DNA of 64,000 nt. Origin: DYCT01 sp051875715 (GTDB taxonomy: Bacteria > Bacteroidota > Bacteroidia > Bacteroidales > Bacteroidaceae). The position numbers were made by a program, and so were the translations under genes. Position 1 is the stretch's first letter; each line of letters starts with the position of its first letter. The stretch covers positions 1-64,000 of the forward strand of contig JBJEHD010000033.1 in assembly GCA_051875715.1 (NCBI GenBank). The letters are read 5' to 3'. Below the pieces are notes generated by a model. The model saw only the letters and a program-made list of their open reading frames with translations, had not been told where the DNA came from and searched no databases. Below, one piece after another: positions 32,520 through 41,784 of this stretch.

Positions 32520-34403
32520 TCACTCCACCACCACCTTGCGCACCGAGGTCTGCCCGTCGGCCATGCGCAGTTTCACCACGTACACGCCCCGTTGCAGGCC
32601 CTCGTTCCGGCGGGATGCGCCCTGCATGTCGACCACGCCGGCCACCACGGCCGACCCTTCGGAGAAGACACGTCCGCCGCGCACAAAGACGTGCCCGCCG
32701 TCGGCCCCGGCCGACGAGATTCCCACGTGTCCGGCCTCATCGTTCAGCGAGCGGGTTTGGTTGGCGTTCAGCACCTGGCAGTAGTCGGTGTAGACCAGAT
32801 CGAAGGGTGCCACGAACGCCACCACGCGCATCTGCTCCGGGTGGGCCGTCGTGACGCTGTGCGAAGCATCGATGCTCGCATACGTCTCAGGGACGGTGTA
32901 GGCATACTCCTTCCACCAGTCGTTCGTCGCGTTCAGTTCGATGGGGTCGCCCGTCAGGCCGGTCAGCACCGCCCGCACGAAATCGTTGTGCACATAGTTC
33001 TTGGCGTTGTTCTGAAACTCCTCGTAGCCGCTTTCGAGCAGGAACACGTGCAGGCCCACCCGTTCGCCCACCAGCGGGGCGATGGCATGGCCGCTCGCCT
33101 GCACCTTCAGCCGGCGCGAAGCCTCGTCGTACTCCGCCTTCACGTTGACCGACACCACGGCCGGCTCGTTCATGCGGTTTTGGAAGATTTCCGCCGTCAG
33201 GTAGTTCGGGTTGAACACGGGCGAATAGTTGGTGCACACGCCCGACACGAGGCTGCGGTCCATCATCATGGCCGGGGCGAAGGTGCGGTCCGAGTTGTAG
33301 AAGTAGGTATAACGGTCGCTCTCCTCAATCGAGAAGATGTCGTCGCCGTAGCCGGCATGGTGCGCCACCACGACGGCCCGGTCCTCCAACCCCTTGAAGG
33401 CATCATGCATGGCCGTATTGCCGGCCGGGCAGTTGCCGCAACTCTGCGACGTGAATTCCTCCAGCAGCACGCGGCGCGGCAGGGCCTCGTCGGCCTTGTA
33501 CACGCCCACACTCATCGCCATCGGGCTCACCTCCACCGGTTGCCCCTCGACTTCCTTCAGCGTGAACACGTATTCGCCGCTCGCGGCCGGTGTCAGCTTC
33601 AGGTTGAGGTCGCCCTCGCTGCAGGCCTTGGCGCTGCGCTTGAAGGAGGTGACGATATCGGGCTGCGGATCGCCGTTGAAGGTGCAGCCCAGCGTCACGT
33701 TCGAGATGCTTCGGAAACCTTCGTTGTGGAACTTCAGGATGGCGTCCACCGTCCCGCCCTGCGGGGCGTAGGGGCAATAGGCGCCGGCATGGAGCAGGCT
33801 GGCCACGCAGTCGAAGTCGGCCGGCTTCCCGTCGGTCTCAAACAAGAGGCAGAGGTTGCCCAGCGTGGAGTACGACACCAAATCGTCGCCCTGCACGGTC
33901 ATCAGCAGGCCGTTCTTCTTGGCCGTGGCCGACGACGAGCCGTACGCATCGGTGGCCACCACGTACTCGTCCGGCCCCTGATGGCAATCGTAGCCGACGA
34001 GCAGACCCTTACCGGCAGGCACCACGACGGGTTCGTCCAGCACCACCTCCGTCCATCCCCACTTCAGGTCCGTCTGCTTGCTCCACAGCGTGCGGCCCTC
34101 CGCCGTGCGGACGAACAGCGTCACGCCCTTGGCTTCCAGAGCGGCGATGCCCACCTTCAGTTTGTATATCTTGCGGCCTTCGAGCAGCCGGTTCATCCCT
34201 TCCGAGACGGCGATGGCGGCCTCGACGTCCCACTCCTTGCCCAACTCGTAGCCCACGCCGTTGTAGGCGTTCACCGTGATGGAGGGCGAGCAGTAACCCC
34301 AATACACCTTACCTTCTTCCGAGGCCGTCGCTTCGGCCCGGACGGGCATTGCGCCCACGCCGGCCAGCAACACGCACAGCGCGGCAATCACATACTTCTT
34401 CAT
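32520..34403 (-). CDS. Omp28-like thioredoxin-fold protein with T9SS sorting domain
   Basis: A 627-aa exported protein. It has a signal peptide (about 1-22), an N-terminal beta domain of about 180 aa, an Ig-like part, and a thioredoxin-like region with LEEFTSQSCGNCPAGN, whose CxxC suggests redox activity. The last about 80 residues form a type A T9SS C-terminal domain ending GVYVVKLRMADGQTSVRKVVVE-like (GVYVVKL...KVVVE). Such proteins cross the outer membrane through T9SS and are then attached or released. I chose the ATG at 34403; the longer frame before it is not a signal peptide. It is the last of three T9SS cargo genes. Confidence 0.83.
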   Translation of the reverse strand: MKKYVIAALCVLLAGVGAMPVRAEATASEEGKVYWGYCSPSITVNAYNGVGYELGKEWDVEAAIAVSEGMNRLLEGRKIYKLKVGIAALEAKGVTLFVRTAEGRTLWSKQTDLKWGWTEVVLDEPVVVPAGKGLLVGYDCHQGPDEYVVATDAYGSSSATAKKNGLLMTVQGDDLVSYSTLGNLCLLFETDGKPADFDCVASLLHAGAYCPYAPQGGTVDAILKFHNEGFRSISNVTLGCTFNGDPQPDIVTSFKRSAKACSEGDLNLKLTPAASGEYVFTLKEVEGQPVEVSPMAMSVGVYKADEALPRRVLLEEFTSQSCGNCPAGNTAMHDAFKGLEDRAVVVAHHAGYGDDIFSIEESDRYTYFYNSDRTFAPAMMMDRSLVSGVCTNYSPVFNPNYLTAEIFQNRMNEPAVVSVNVKAEYDEASRRLKVQASGHAIAPLVGERVGLHVFLLESGYEEFQNNAKNYVHNDFVRAVLTGLTGDPIELNATNDWWKEYAYTVPETYASIDASHSVTTAHPEQMRVVAFVAPFDLVYTDYCQVLNANQTRSLNDEAGHVGISSAGADGGHVFVRGGRVFSEGSAVVAGVVDMQGASRRNEGLQRGVYVVKLRMADGQTSVRKVVVE

Positions 34404-34509
34404 AACACGTTCTGGTTTTTTTCGACGGAAACAAGATGAGGGCATGCAGGCTCGATGCCCACACACCCTCACTCGCCCCATTCTGTTATCTATGGTTCAT
34501 GTAGCCTGT

Positions 34510-36954
34510 TTATTTCATTACCTTCAGCACGCCGTCCTGCGTCTTCACCAGATAGGTTCCGTGCGGCAGGCCGCCCAGGCTGATGCAGCGGTCGTCGGCC
34601 GTCAGCACCTCCTCGCCCGAGAGGCTGTAGACCGTCGTCCGTCCGCCGGTGGTGAAGAGCGTCGCCGTCGATGCGTCGTAGAAACTCTGCGAGGTCTCGA
34701 TGCTGCGAATGCTGTTCGGGTCGGCCGAGAACTTGCCCCAGAAGATGACCGTGCGCTCGGCATCGATGTCGGCCTGCGTCACCGTATATTTGTTGTCGAA
34801 ATACTGCTGCATCAGGTCGCGGTCGGTGCAGAAGTAGTCGAACAGGTAGCCCTCTTCGGGATAGGCGACGAGTTCCACCGTCCCTCCCAGCGGCACGATG
34901 AACTTATAGCCCTCCTCGCCGTTGTACTTCAGGTTCACCTTGCCGTACGAGCGGTAGTCTTCCTCCACCTTGTCGCTCCAAGTCGTTTCGCCGTAGACGG
35001 ACACGCGTTTCTCGATGTCGGCCTTGATGAGCATGTTGCCGGTCACCTCGACCAGGAAGGCCTTTCCTGCCTCCTCCAACGTCGGATCCGGGTCGGGCGT
35101 AGCGTCCGTGCCGTTCACCGTGCAGCTGGCGAAATAAACGCCCACCGAGTTGATGCGCAAGCGGATGAGGTTGCCCACAGGCACCTCGTACACCTCGTTG
35201 CGGCTCAGGTTGCGCACCCATTTCTCGTTGGCCTGATACTCGCTGATGTTGATCAGGAAGGTCGGGATGTCGAACCGCACCACGGCGCATCCGTCGGCCA
35301 CCTTGCGGATGTTCACGCCCAGCGTAAAGTCGGTCGAACCCTCCACCACGTAGGTCGCGCCGTCCAGTTCAGCACCGTCGAGCGTATAGTAAAGGAAGAG
35401 GTATCCGTCCTCCACCGTGTGGGTCAGCGTCAGCACGTCGCCCGTCTTCACCTGGGCACCGTTGGCCAATTCGGTTCCGTTGCGCCATACGGCCAGCGTG
35501 CCGCCCTCGGCCGGTTGCGCGATGTTCAGGGTCAGCGTGGCCTGCGTCTTGATGTCGATGGCCAGGTCCTGCATGGCCACGGTGTGGTATTTGCCATCGC
35601 CACTCTTGTTCAGCGCCGTGCCGTTGCTGGTCACGGAGAGGATGTCGAAGTTGTCGGCAGCGGCCTCGATGGTCAGCGTGGCGCCCTTCGTCACCTCCAA
35701 CGGCTCGGCCAGCGTACTCAGGTCGATGATGTCGGCATCCACATAGACGCATACCCGTTCGGGAGCATCCACCTGGAACGCCAGATAGGGCTGGACGGTT
35801 TTGGCGTTGATTTCGATGAGGGCGTCCTGGTCGATGTAGACGCGGTAGGTGCCGTCGCCCAGGTCGGGCATCACGCTTCCGTTCACCGTCAGCGATGCGA
35901 TGCGCACCTGGTCGTTGGCCGGACGGAAGGCCAAAGTCGTCCCTTCTTCCAGTTCATACGTCTTTGTCAGGTCGAGCACCTCGTCCGTGCCCACCACCGT
36001 AGCCGTCACATAGTCGGGATAGTTCACCGCGAAACGCACACCCGGCACCGTCGACGAGGTGCGGATGACGAAAGCCGCCGTCTCCACGCCCTGGCTGATG
36101 CCCGTGTTGAAAGCATCGCCGCGCTTGGTCAGTTCCATGCCGTTCATCGTGACGGCCGTCACCTCGTATTTCGTGGCATCGGCCGAAGTGATGCTGAGGG
36201 GCTTGCCATACTTGACAAGAGCCCGTCCCGAGGTGATGTCGATGGCCTCCTGCGTGTCGGAATAGGCCATGGCCACACGCCCGGGATAGTCCACGTCGAA
36301 GGTGGCCACGGCGGCCACCTTCTCCATATAGACCCACGCCTGCATATCTTGCAAGATGACCAGCGTGTACACACCGTTCTCGCTTGTCACGATCGCCATC
36401 GGGTCGACATCGATTTTGGTGATGCTCCAGCCGTTCAGGCCTTCCACGTACACCTTGGCGTTCTTCCTGACGCTGCACTTGCCGTTCTCGTCGAGGGTGA
36501 GGGGTTGACCCTGTTCGTCGGTGAAACGCAGGTTGTCCGCCGTGCCGCTCACCGCCGTAAAGGTCACCACCGGGTCGGCCATCACCACCTTCTCCGTCTG
36601 AATGGTCACCTTGTAGCCCGCCTTCAGGTCGCTGACGTTGATGTAGTTTCCGCCGGAACTGACTTCCATGTAGCAGCCGGCCGGGTCGGTCGTCACCGCC
36701 ACGTCGTCGGTGGTCTTGCCGTTCAGGGGCACGATGTGGAGCGGGCTCACAAAGTCGTCCACAAAGGTGGTAATCTCGTTGTCGCCGGCCTGCAGCGGGA
36801 AGACCGTCTTCGGCAGCGTGGACCATCCGGTCGCGCCTTGCGACACTTCCACATTGGCCGGATTGTCCACATGAATCGTGATGGTGATGTTGGCTGCGAC
36901 GGCCGCATTCAGGCAGGCCACGAGCAATGCCACGAGTGCAAATATCTTTTTCAT
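34510..36954 (-). CDS. Large beta-rich exported protein with T9SS sorting domain
   Basis: An 814-aa exported protein with a signal peptide ending about AAVAA (1-20). The body looks all-beta with several repeated segments of the type VTFTAVSG, FAVNYPDYV, FQVDAPERV and LNIAQPAEGG, each about 80-100 aa, as in stacked Ig-like or InlB-B-like (flagellar-repeat) domains. The end TTVYSLSGEEVL...GLPHGTYLVKT...VLKVMK is a T9SS type A C-terminal domain. I recognise no enzyme motif. An adhesive or structural surface role is likely but inferred. It is 22 bp downstream of the preceding T9SS cargo gene. Confidence 0.8.
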   Translation of the reverse strand: MKKIFALVALLVACLNAAVAANITITIHVDNPANVEVSQGATGWSTLPKTVFPLQAGDNEITTFVDDFVSPLHIVPLNGKTTDDVAVTTDPAGCYMEVSSGGNYINVSDLKAGYKVTIQTEKVVMADPVVTFTAVSGTADNLRFTDEQGQPLTLDENGKCSVRKNAKVYVEGLNGWSITKIDVDPMAIVTSENGVYTLVILQDMQAWVYMEKVAAVATFDVDYPGRVAMAYSDTQEAIDITSGRALVKYGKPLSITSADATKYEVTAVTMNGMELTKRGDAFNTGISQGVETAAFVIRTSSTVPGVRFAVNYPDYVTATVVGTDEVLDLTKTYELEEGTTLAFRPANDQVRIASLTVNGSVMPDLGDGTYRVYIDQDALIEINAKTVQPYLAFQVDAPERVCVYVDADIIDLSTLAEPLEVTKGATLTIEAAADNFDILSVTSNGTALNKSGDGKYHTVAMQDLAIDIKTQATLTLNIAQPAEGGTLAVWRNGTELANGAQVKTGDVLTLTHTVEDGYLFLYYTLDGAELDGATYVVEGSTDFTLGVNIRKVADGCAVVRFDIPTFLINISEYQANEKWVRNLSRNEVYEVPVGNLIRLRINSVGVYFASCTVNGTDATPDPDPTLEEAGKAFLVEVTGNMLIKADIEKRVSVYGETTWSDKVEEDYRSYGKVNLKYNGEEGYKFIVPLGGTVELVAYPEEGYLFDYFCTDRDLMQQYFDNKYTVTQADIDAERTVIFWGKFSADPNSIRSIETSQSFYDASTATLFTTGGRTTVYSLSGEEVLTADDRCISLGGLPHGTYLVKTQDGVLKVMK

Positions 36955-36976
36955 CTTATCCGTTGTATTAAGTGAG

Positions 36977-39196
36977 TTATCTGATTATTACTTTCTGTGT
37001 CGTCGAAGCGCCGTCGGCCGTCACCTTGACGAAATAGATGCCGGCAGGCCATCCCTTGGTGGACAGTTGAGCCTTGTCCGGCGTCAGGTCGGCCACCTTC
37101 GTGCCGGCCATGTCGAACACCTCGGCTCCGGCAAACGTACCGGCCACGCACAACACGTCGTCGCCGGCCCATGCCTGGGCTTCCGTCTCCACACGGGCCA
37201 CCTCGATGCCGTCGGCCTGTCCCTCGCTAATCGTCAGGTTGTTCATCTGGTAGAACAAGCCGTCCTCGTAGGTCGTTACCAGGTTGAAACCCACGCAGCG
37301 GATGCCGTCGGCCTTCGGCAGTTGAATCTGGTAGTTGACGAAGTCCTTGTTGTCGAAGTCTTTTTTCTCGGCATTATAGCACGGCTTCGTGCGCAATCCG
37401 GCCTTCACGATGTTCTCTTCCTGCGAGGCAATCGTGTTCAGGTTGCCGAACGTGATGCGGAGTTCTTCCGACAGCGGCGTGCGGGCATCGAAACTCAAGT
37501 AGTAGTCCTTGCTGCCGTCGAACTTCAACGGCGGCGAAATCAGCCATTCGTCGGCATCGGCATACGTATCGGCCGCATATTCGATGCCGCCCTCGTAGTC
37601 CTGGAAAATCATGGTCGAATAGCCGTAGCCAATCATCCAGCTGCAATAGTCGCCGTTGGCATCGTACATGGTCCACTCGTTGGACACGGAGTTCATGTCG
37701 GGGAAGACGGTCGTATAGGGCAACGTCATGGCCTCGCCGGCCACCACGGTCGACGTAAGCAGGGCCTCACGATAGGATCCGTGGTCGTTGTAGGCCGTCA
37801 CGCCGTAGCGGTAGGCACCCAGGAACGAGATGTCCTTGTCCTCGAACGTCGTTCCCGTATAGTCGTTGGCCAGCAGTTCGTTGTCCGGGTAGCGGACAAT
37901 CTTGAACTTGGTCCCTTCGGGCAGATAGTAGCCCCCGTGTGCGCCTTGCTGCGGCACCGACCAGGTCAGTTTCACGCTCTTGCAGTCGGCACCTACCTCC
38001 TGCTTCAAGTCGGCAATCATGGCCGGCACGTCCGGACCTACCCACGTATGGATGGTGGTGGCGGCACCTTCGTCGGTGGCCGTACCGCCATAGGTGGTCA
38101 GTTTGTAGGTGTGTGCGCCCGACTTCACGCCCGGGTCTTTGAACGACTTGGCCTCGCCGGCCTTGCCGGAGAGCATCGAGAGCGTCTCGCCGTCGCGTTC
38201 CACCTTGACCGAAAGCACCGTTCCCTCGGCATACGGTTCGTGTCCGTAGGTCATGGACGGCATGGTCCACTTCAATTCTGCACTCTCCGCGCCGTTCGCT
38301 CCCGGGATGACGGTCAGGTCCTCGATGACGTTGGGCGCACCGAAGCCGGCCTCGACGAACGGGATGTAGATGCCTACAAAATGCGTGCCGCTGCCAATCT
38401 CGCCCAGGTCCTTCTTCGTCTGTTTCTTCACGTCGATTTTGTAGAGGTGGTAATACTCCTCGTCGCCGTAGTTCACACCTCCGTGGCTCGAAGCCCAATA
38501 GAGGGCATCGTCCGTATGGTCGAATTCCATCGACTGCATCTCGCTGACGCGATGGGCGCTGTATTCCTCCGGCAGGATGTCCATCACGTAGGTCAGCGCC
38601 GCCGTTTCCTTGTTCACCATATACAGATGGCCGGCCGCATCGGCACCGTAGAGTTGTCCGTCATACGTACAGGCCATCATGGCCAGCGTCACCTCGTTCT
38701 TGCCCTCCTTGAACTGGGCGATTTCCTCGAACGTACCGTCCTGGATGTTCAGTTTGTACAAGTTGCTCTTGCCCAAGTCGAACCCGACGGTGTACATCGT
38801 CTCGGTGGAGTAGTCGTACGTCATGGCCTGGAACTTGATGGTCATCCAGCTCCAGTCGGCCACGGTGGTCACCTCGCCCGTCTCGATGTTCAGTTTGCCC
38901 AAGATGGTCGGGTTGGGGTACATGGAGTATTGATAGAAATAGCCGTAATAGTCGCCGTGGGCGGCTGCGCCGGAGAAGATGAACACGTTGTCCGACCATT
39001 CATGCAGCAGGGTCACCTCGGCCGGGTTGTCCGTCCGGAAGGTGCTGAAGCCGTATTTCCCGTTGAACACCGGGCTGTACTTCACCAGTCCGTAGACCTG
39101 CCGGCCCTCGAAATCATTCACTTGCTGGTCCGTCGCCCACAACGAGGCGGACAACATCAGCAGCATACAAACCGATAAGCAGTAATTCTTTCTCAT
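36977..39196 (-). CDS. T9SS cargo with propeller-like, Fn3 and choice-of-anchor J-like domains
   Basis: A 739-aa exported protein. After a signal peptide (1-22), residues about 30-260 show propeller-like repeats (AMTYDYSTETMYTV; ACTYDGQLYGAD). About 280-480 are two fibronectin type III-like domains (AELKWTMPS; VKLTWSVPQ). About 490-660 is a jelly roll of the cleaved-adhesin/choice-of-anchor J type (DEWLISPPLKFDG, YYLSFDARTP). The end AEVFDMAGTKVADL...WPAGIYFVKV...TQKVIIR is a T9SS C-terminal domain. It is probably a surface adhesin. It leads the three T9SS genes, with a -7 element at 39388-39395 and a long leader. Confidence 0.83.
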   Translation of the reverse strand: MRKNYCLSVCMLLMLSASLWATDQQVNDFEGRQVYGLVKYSPVFNGKYGFSTFRTDNPAEVTLLHEWSDNVFIFSGAAAHGDYYGYFYQYSMYPNPTILGKLNIETGEVTTVADWSWMTIKFQAMTYDYSTETMYTVGFDLGKSNLYKLNIQDGTFEEIAQFKEGKNEVTLAMMACTYDGQLYGADAAGHLYMVNKETAALTYVMDILPEEYSAHRVSEMQSMEFDHTDDALYWASSHGGVNYGDEEYYHLYKIDVKKQTKKDLGEIGSGTHFVGIYIPFVEAGFGAPNVIEDLTVIPGANGAESAELKWTMPSMTYGHEPYAEGTVLSVKVERDGETLSMLSGKAGEAKSFKDPGVKSGAHTYKLTTYGGTATDEGAATTIHTWVGPDVPAMIADLKQEVGADCKSVKLTWSVPQQGAHGGYYLPEGTKFKIVRYPDNELLANDYTGTTFEDKDISFLGAYRYGVTAYNDHGSYREALLTSTVVAGEAMTLPYTTVFPDMNSVSNEWTMYDANGDYCSWMIGYGYSTMIFQDYEGGIEYAADTYADADEWLISPPLKFDGSKDYYLSFDARTPLSEELRITFGNLNTIASQEENIVKAGLRTKPCYNAEKKDFDNKDFVNYQIQLPKADGIRCVGFNLVTTYEDGLFYQMNNLTISEGQADGIEVARVETEAQAWAGDDVLCVAGTFAGAEVFDMAGTKVADLTPDKAQLSTKGWPAGIYFVKVTADGASTTQKVIIR

Positions 39197-39429
39197 AATC
39201 TAATTCTACACGTTATACATTGCATTCATTCCTGTTCTCTTCTGTCCGTCCGGCAGACGCTTCACGTCCGCACCCCGCTCAGGGGGGGGCCGGATGCTTT
39301 CGTATTCAAAAAGAAGGGGAAACGCATCCGGACCAGACGCATCGGTATACGGGCACGGCCCGTGCAGGCCGGTCGTTGAACCTATTGCAAATGTAACGAG
39401 TATTTGCCCAGTTCCACTGAACCTAGGTT
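39197..39429 (-). other. Intergenic region and long leader before the T9SS genes
   Basis: No ORF is supported in the 309-bp gap 39197-39505. It contains a run of eight Gs on the plus strand (39282-39289), an inverted repeat CCGGATGC/GCATCCGG (39290-39297 and 39324-39331), a palindrome GCACGGCCCGTGC (39353-39365) and the -7 element. The predicted leader is about 185 nt, long for this window. Confidence 0.5.
39388..39395 (-). promoter_or_regulatory. -7 promoter element of the T9SS cargo genes
   Basis: Minus-strand TACATTTG matches TAnnTTTG. No clear TTTG at the -33 distance. It follows the terminator candidate of the fimbrial operon. Confidence 0.5.
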
Positions 39430-39472
39430 AAAAAAAGGGTCGGAATGCTTACTCTTTGGCACGCACATTCCC
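39430..39472 (-). terminator. Probable terminator of the fimbrillin operon
   Basis: Minus-strand GGAATG and CATTCC form a stem around an 18-nt loop, followed within five bases by seven Ts. It lies 33 bp after the stop of the last fimbrial gene. The stem is modest, so confidence is moderate. Confidence 0.45.
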
Positions 39473-39505
39473 CATCCGCTTTCCATGCGCAGCGACACCG
39501 AACCG

Positions 39506-41752
39506 TCAGCGAACCTGCGGAAACGCACCGGGAGAATACGTGTACAGGTAGGAATCCTGGTTGCGCTTGATCCAGTCCGAGTGCGAGTCGTTGTGCATCG
39601 AGGCCGGGATATCGCCTGTCTTCACGTGCTCGCAGAACGTCTTCACGGCCAGGTTCAGACTCAAGTGGTTCATCCACCATTGCTCCCCGGTGTAATCGAT
39701 GAGCGGACTGCCCGACTCCACGAACTTCACCGACTGCATCACCGTCACCCCAAGCGGATAGCACAAACGTCCATCTTCCAGCACCGAATAGTCGGTCTTG
39801 TCCGGGTCGGCATCCGCATTGAAATAGCAACTGAAGGCATAACTGTTTTCCCGGTCATACTCGCCCACGCCGGCATAGGTGTGGTAGCCGTCCTCGGCCA
39901 GGTTCTTCTCCTTTCCACTGTGATAGCAAGAGACAAGGGCTCCCTGGTTGTTGCCCACCAGACCGCCGATGGCTCCGGCACCGATAGCCCAGGCCTCCAC
40001 ATTGCCCACATGGGCACAGGATATCAGTCCGCCGTCGGCATGATTCGTGCCCACCAGACTGCCGCTGTAGATTTCCTTGTTATCCGGTTTGCCCTGCCGG
40101 ATGGTTCCATTGGCGTAGACGGCGGCTATCAGCGCACGGTTCTCGTTGGTCACGATGCCACGGCCGTCCACCTCGATCACATCGGAGAAGGTCAGCCGCT
40201 CCACCACGGCGTGCTCGCCCAGCGTATGGAAGAAAGGACTGCCTTTCAAGTTGCGGATGGTACGCCCGCCGCCCAGGAAGTAGCCCTCGAACACATGGCC
40301 TTCGTCGCCGACGCCGCACCAATCCACCTGGTCTTCCGCCGAGGCGAACAGTTCGGGCTGCAACACCAGGTCGGTATCGAGCACCACATACTGACCCTCG
40401 AACGTACGGCCGGACTTCACCTCGTAGGCGAACGACACCAGTTGCTGGGCCGTACCGATAAGGTAAGGCTTCGACTCACTTCCCGTATTGCCGTATCTGT
40501 CGACCACCACATCGCGTCCCTGTTCGTCCTTCCCGCTCACATACAGCCAGGTGGCATCGTCCTCGTTGGCCTTGTCGTCGGTTGCGATGGTGAAGTTGGC
40601 CCGTTCGAGCATCGCTGCGGTCAGCAACGTGGGGTTTTTCTGCAGTTCGCCCTGGTCGGGACTCTCCACGTACTGCCAGTCCATGTACTCGGCCCCCACT
40701 GTGATTTCTTCGTCCTCATGGCTGAGCGAGACCTGTATGGTAGTACAATGTCCGGCCCGGTATTCGATGTCGTTGCACGTAGCCACATAGGTCTTGGTGA
40801 GTTCCACGCCCGGATTCATGGGGTTGGGGTATCGGACATCAAACGTCAGGGTCTGGTTGATTCCCTTCCCGGGAACGGCCAACGCGTAGAAGTAGAACTG
40901 TTTGCCCACTCCTGTCCCTACTCCTTCCGGGCGCGGATTCCACATCCACGTGTCCAGCGTCGTGTTCTGACCGGCAGGCAAGGCCGTCACGCCGGCCGAC
41001 AACTGGTTCCACTGGTATTTCACCGGCGTATCTTTCAGCACCATATTCTTCACCACCGTCTTCGAGTCGGCCGCATCGCCGCTGGCCGAATAACTGGAAA
41101 TGTTGACGATGACCCGCACGTTGGCCAGCGCATGCGAGAAATACAGTTTGGCCACCGAGCCACCCGTTTCGGCCACCTTGTCGTCGGCATACGTCAGGAG
41201 CAGGTCGTCCGTACGGATGCGTTCATTGGACGTATGGTCCACATAAGCATCCCCAGTGCCCAGCGCCCTCAACTGCCCCGTATACATCAAATCGACCTCG
41301 TCCCAGGCGAATGTTTCCCTCGGCAGGGGCAGGCTGTAGCCCACATAGGTATGCGGATTGGACGCATCGCTCCAATAGATGCGTTCGGGCACCTGGTCCG
41401 CATCGGCTTCGGTCCATCCTTTGCCCTCGTCGCGGTTCCATACGCCAGTGGTCTGTCCGGGATCCACGCGATGGTCGAAGACGATTCCCTTGTACGAGAA
41501 TCCGGCTATGGGGCTCATCGTACGCTTGATGGAAGTCAGCACCATCTGATCGCCATCCACAAACGCACTGCGGCCGACGTAATTTTCCTTGTCGAGCGCA
41601 GGAGCACGCGTCGCAAGACCGCCCTGCACCACAGCCTCCACACCCGCCAGGCCAACCGCCTGATCCGTCCCTTCGGTGGGTCCGTTCGCCTCCTCCTTGT
41701 CGCAACCGACCAGGCAGAGGGCACATATCATCGGGAAAAGATACTTTTTCAT
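39506..41752 (-). CDS. Fimbrillin-like lipoprotein fused to GLUG/beta-helix region (tip-type)
   Basis: A 748-aa lipoprotein: lipid Cys17 (CLVGCDKEE, acidic export-type tail), then ATRA at about 47-50, 32 residues after Cys. About 60-345 resemble a fimbrillin domain (IYWSDASNPHTYVGYSLP, FSHALANVRVIVN, YRAGHCTTIQVSL). About 410-640 are GLUG-type beta-helix repeats (FEGYFLGGGRTIRNLKG, AIGGLVGNNQG, GSLVGTNHADGG). Last gene of the operon. The beta-helix fusion suggests an adhesive tip subunit; that is inference. Confidence 0.82.
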   Translation of the reverse strand: MKKYLFPMICALCLVGCDKEEANGPTEGTDQAVGLAGVEAVVQGGLATRAPALDKENYVGRSAFVDGDQMVLTSIKRTMSPIAGFSYKGIVFDHRVDPGQTTGVWNRDEGKGWTEADADQVPERIYWSDASNPHTYVGYSLPLPRETFAWDEVDLMYTGQLRALGTGDAYVDHTSNERIRTDDLLLTYADDKVAETGGSVAKLYFSHALANVRVIVNISSYSASGDAADSKTVVKNMVLKDTPVKYQWNQLSAGVTALPAGQNTTLDTWMWNPRPEGVGTGVGKQFYFYALAVPGKGINQTLTFDVRYPNPMNPGVELTKTYVATCNDIEYRAGHCTTIQVSLSHEDEEITVGAEYMDWQYVESPDQGELQKNPTLLTAAMLERANFTIATDDKANEDDATWLYVSGKDEQGRDVVVDRYGNTGSESKPYLIGTAQQLVSFAYEVKSGRTFEGQYVVLDTDLVLQPELFASAEDQVDWCGVGDEGHVFEGYFLGGGRTIRNLKGSPFFHTLGEHAVVERLTFSDVIEVDGRGIVTNENRALIAAVYANGTIRQGKPDNKEIYSGSLVGTNHADGGLISCAHVGNVEAWAIGAGAIGGLVGNNQGALVSCYHSGKEKNLAEDGYHTYAGVGEYDRENSYAFSCYFNADADPDKTDYSVLEDGRLCYPLGVTVMQSVKFVESGSPLIDYTGEQWWMNHLSLNLAVKTFCEHVKTGDIPASMHNDSHSDWIKRNQDSYLYTYSPGAFPQVR

Positions 41753-41784
41753 GATTCAGACATCAAAAAAACAACGATGGATTA

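Noticed and set aside
39282..39289. G8 tract as a proven phase-variation switch
   Set aside because: Only one length is visible and it is outside any coding frame; reported as a lower-interest leader feature.
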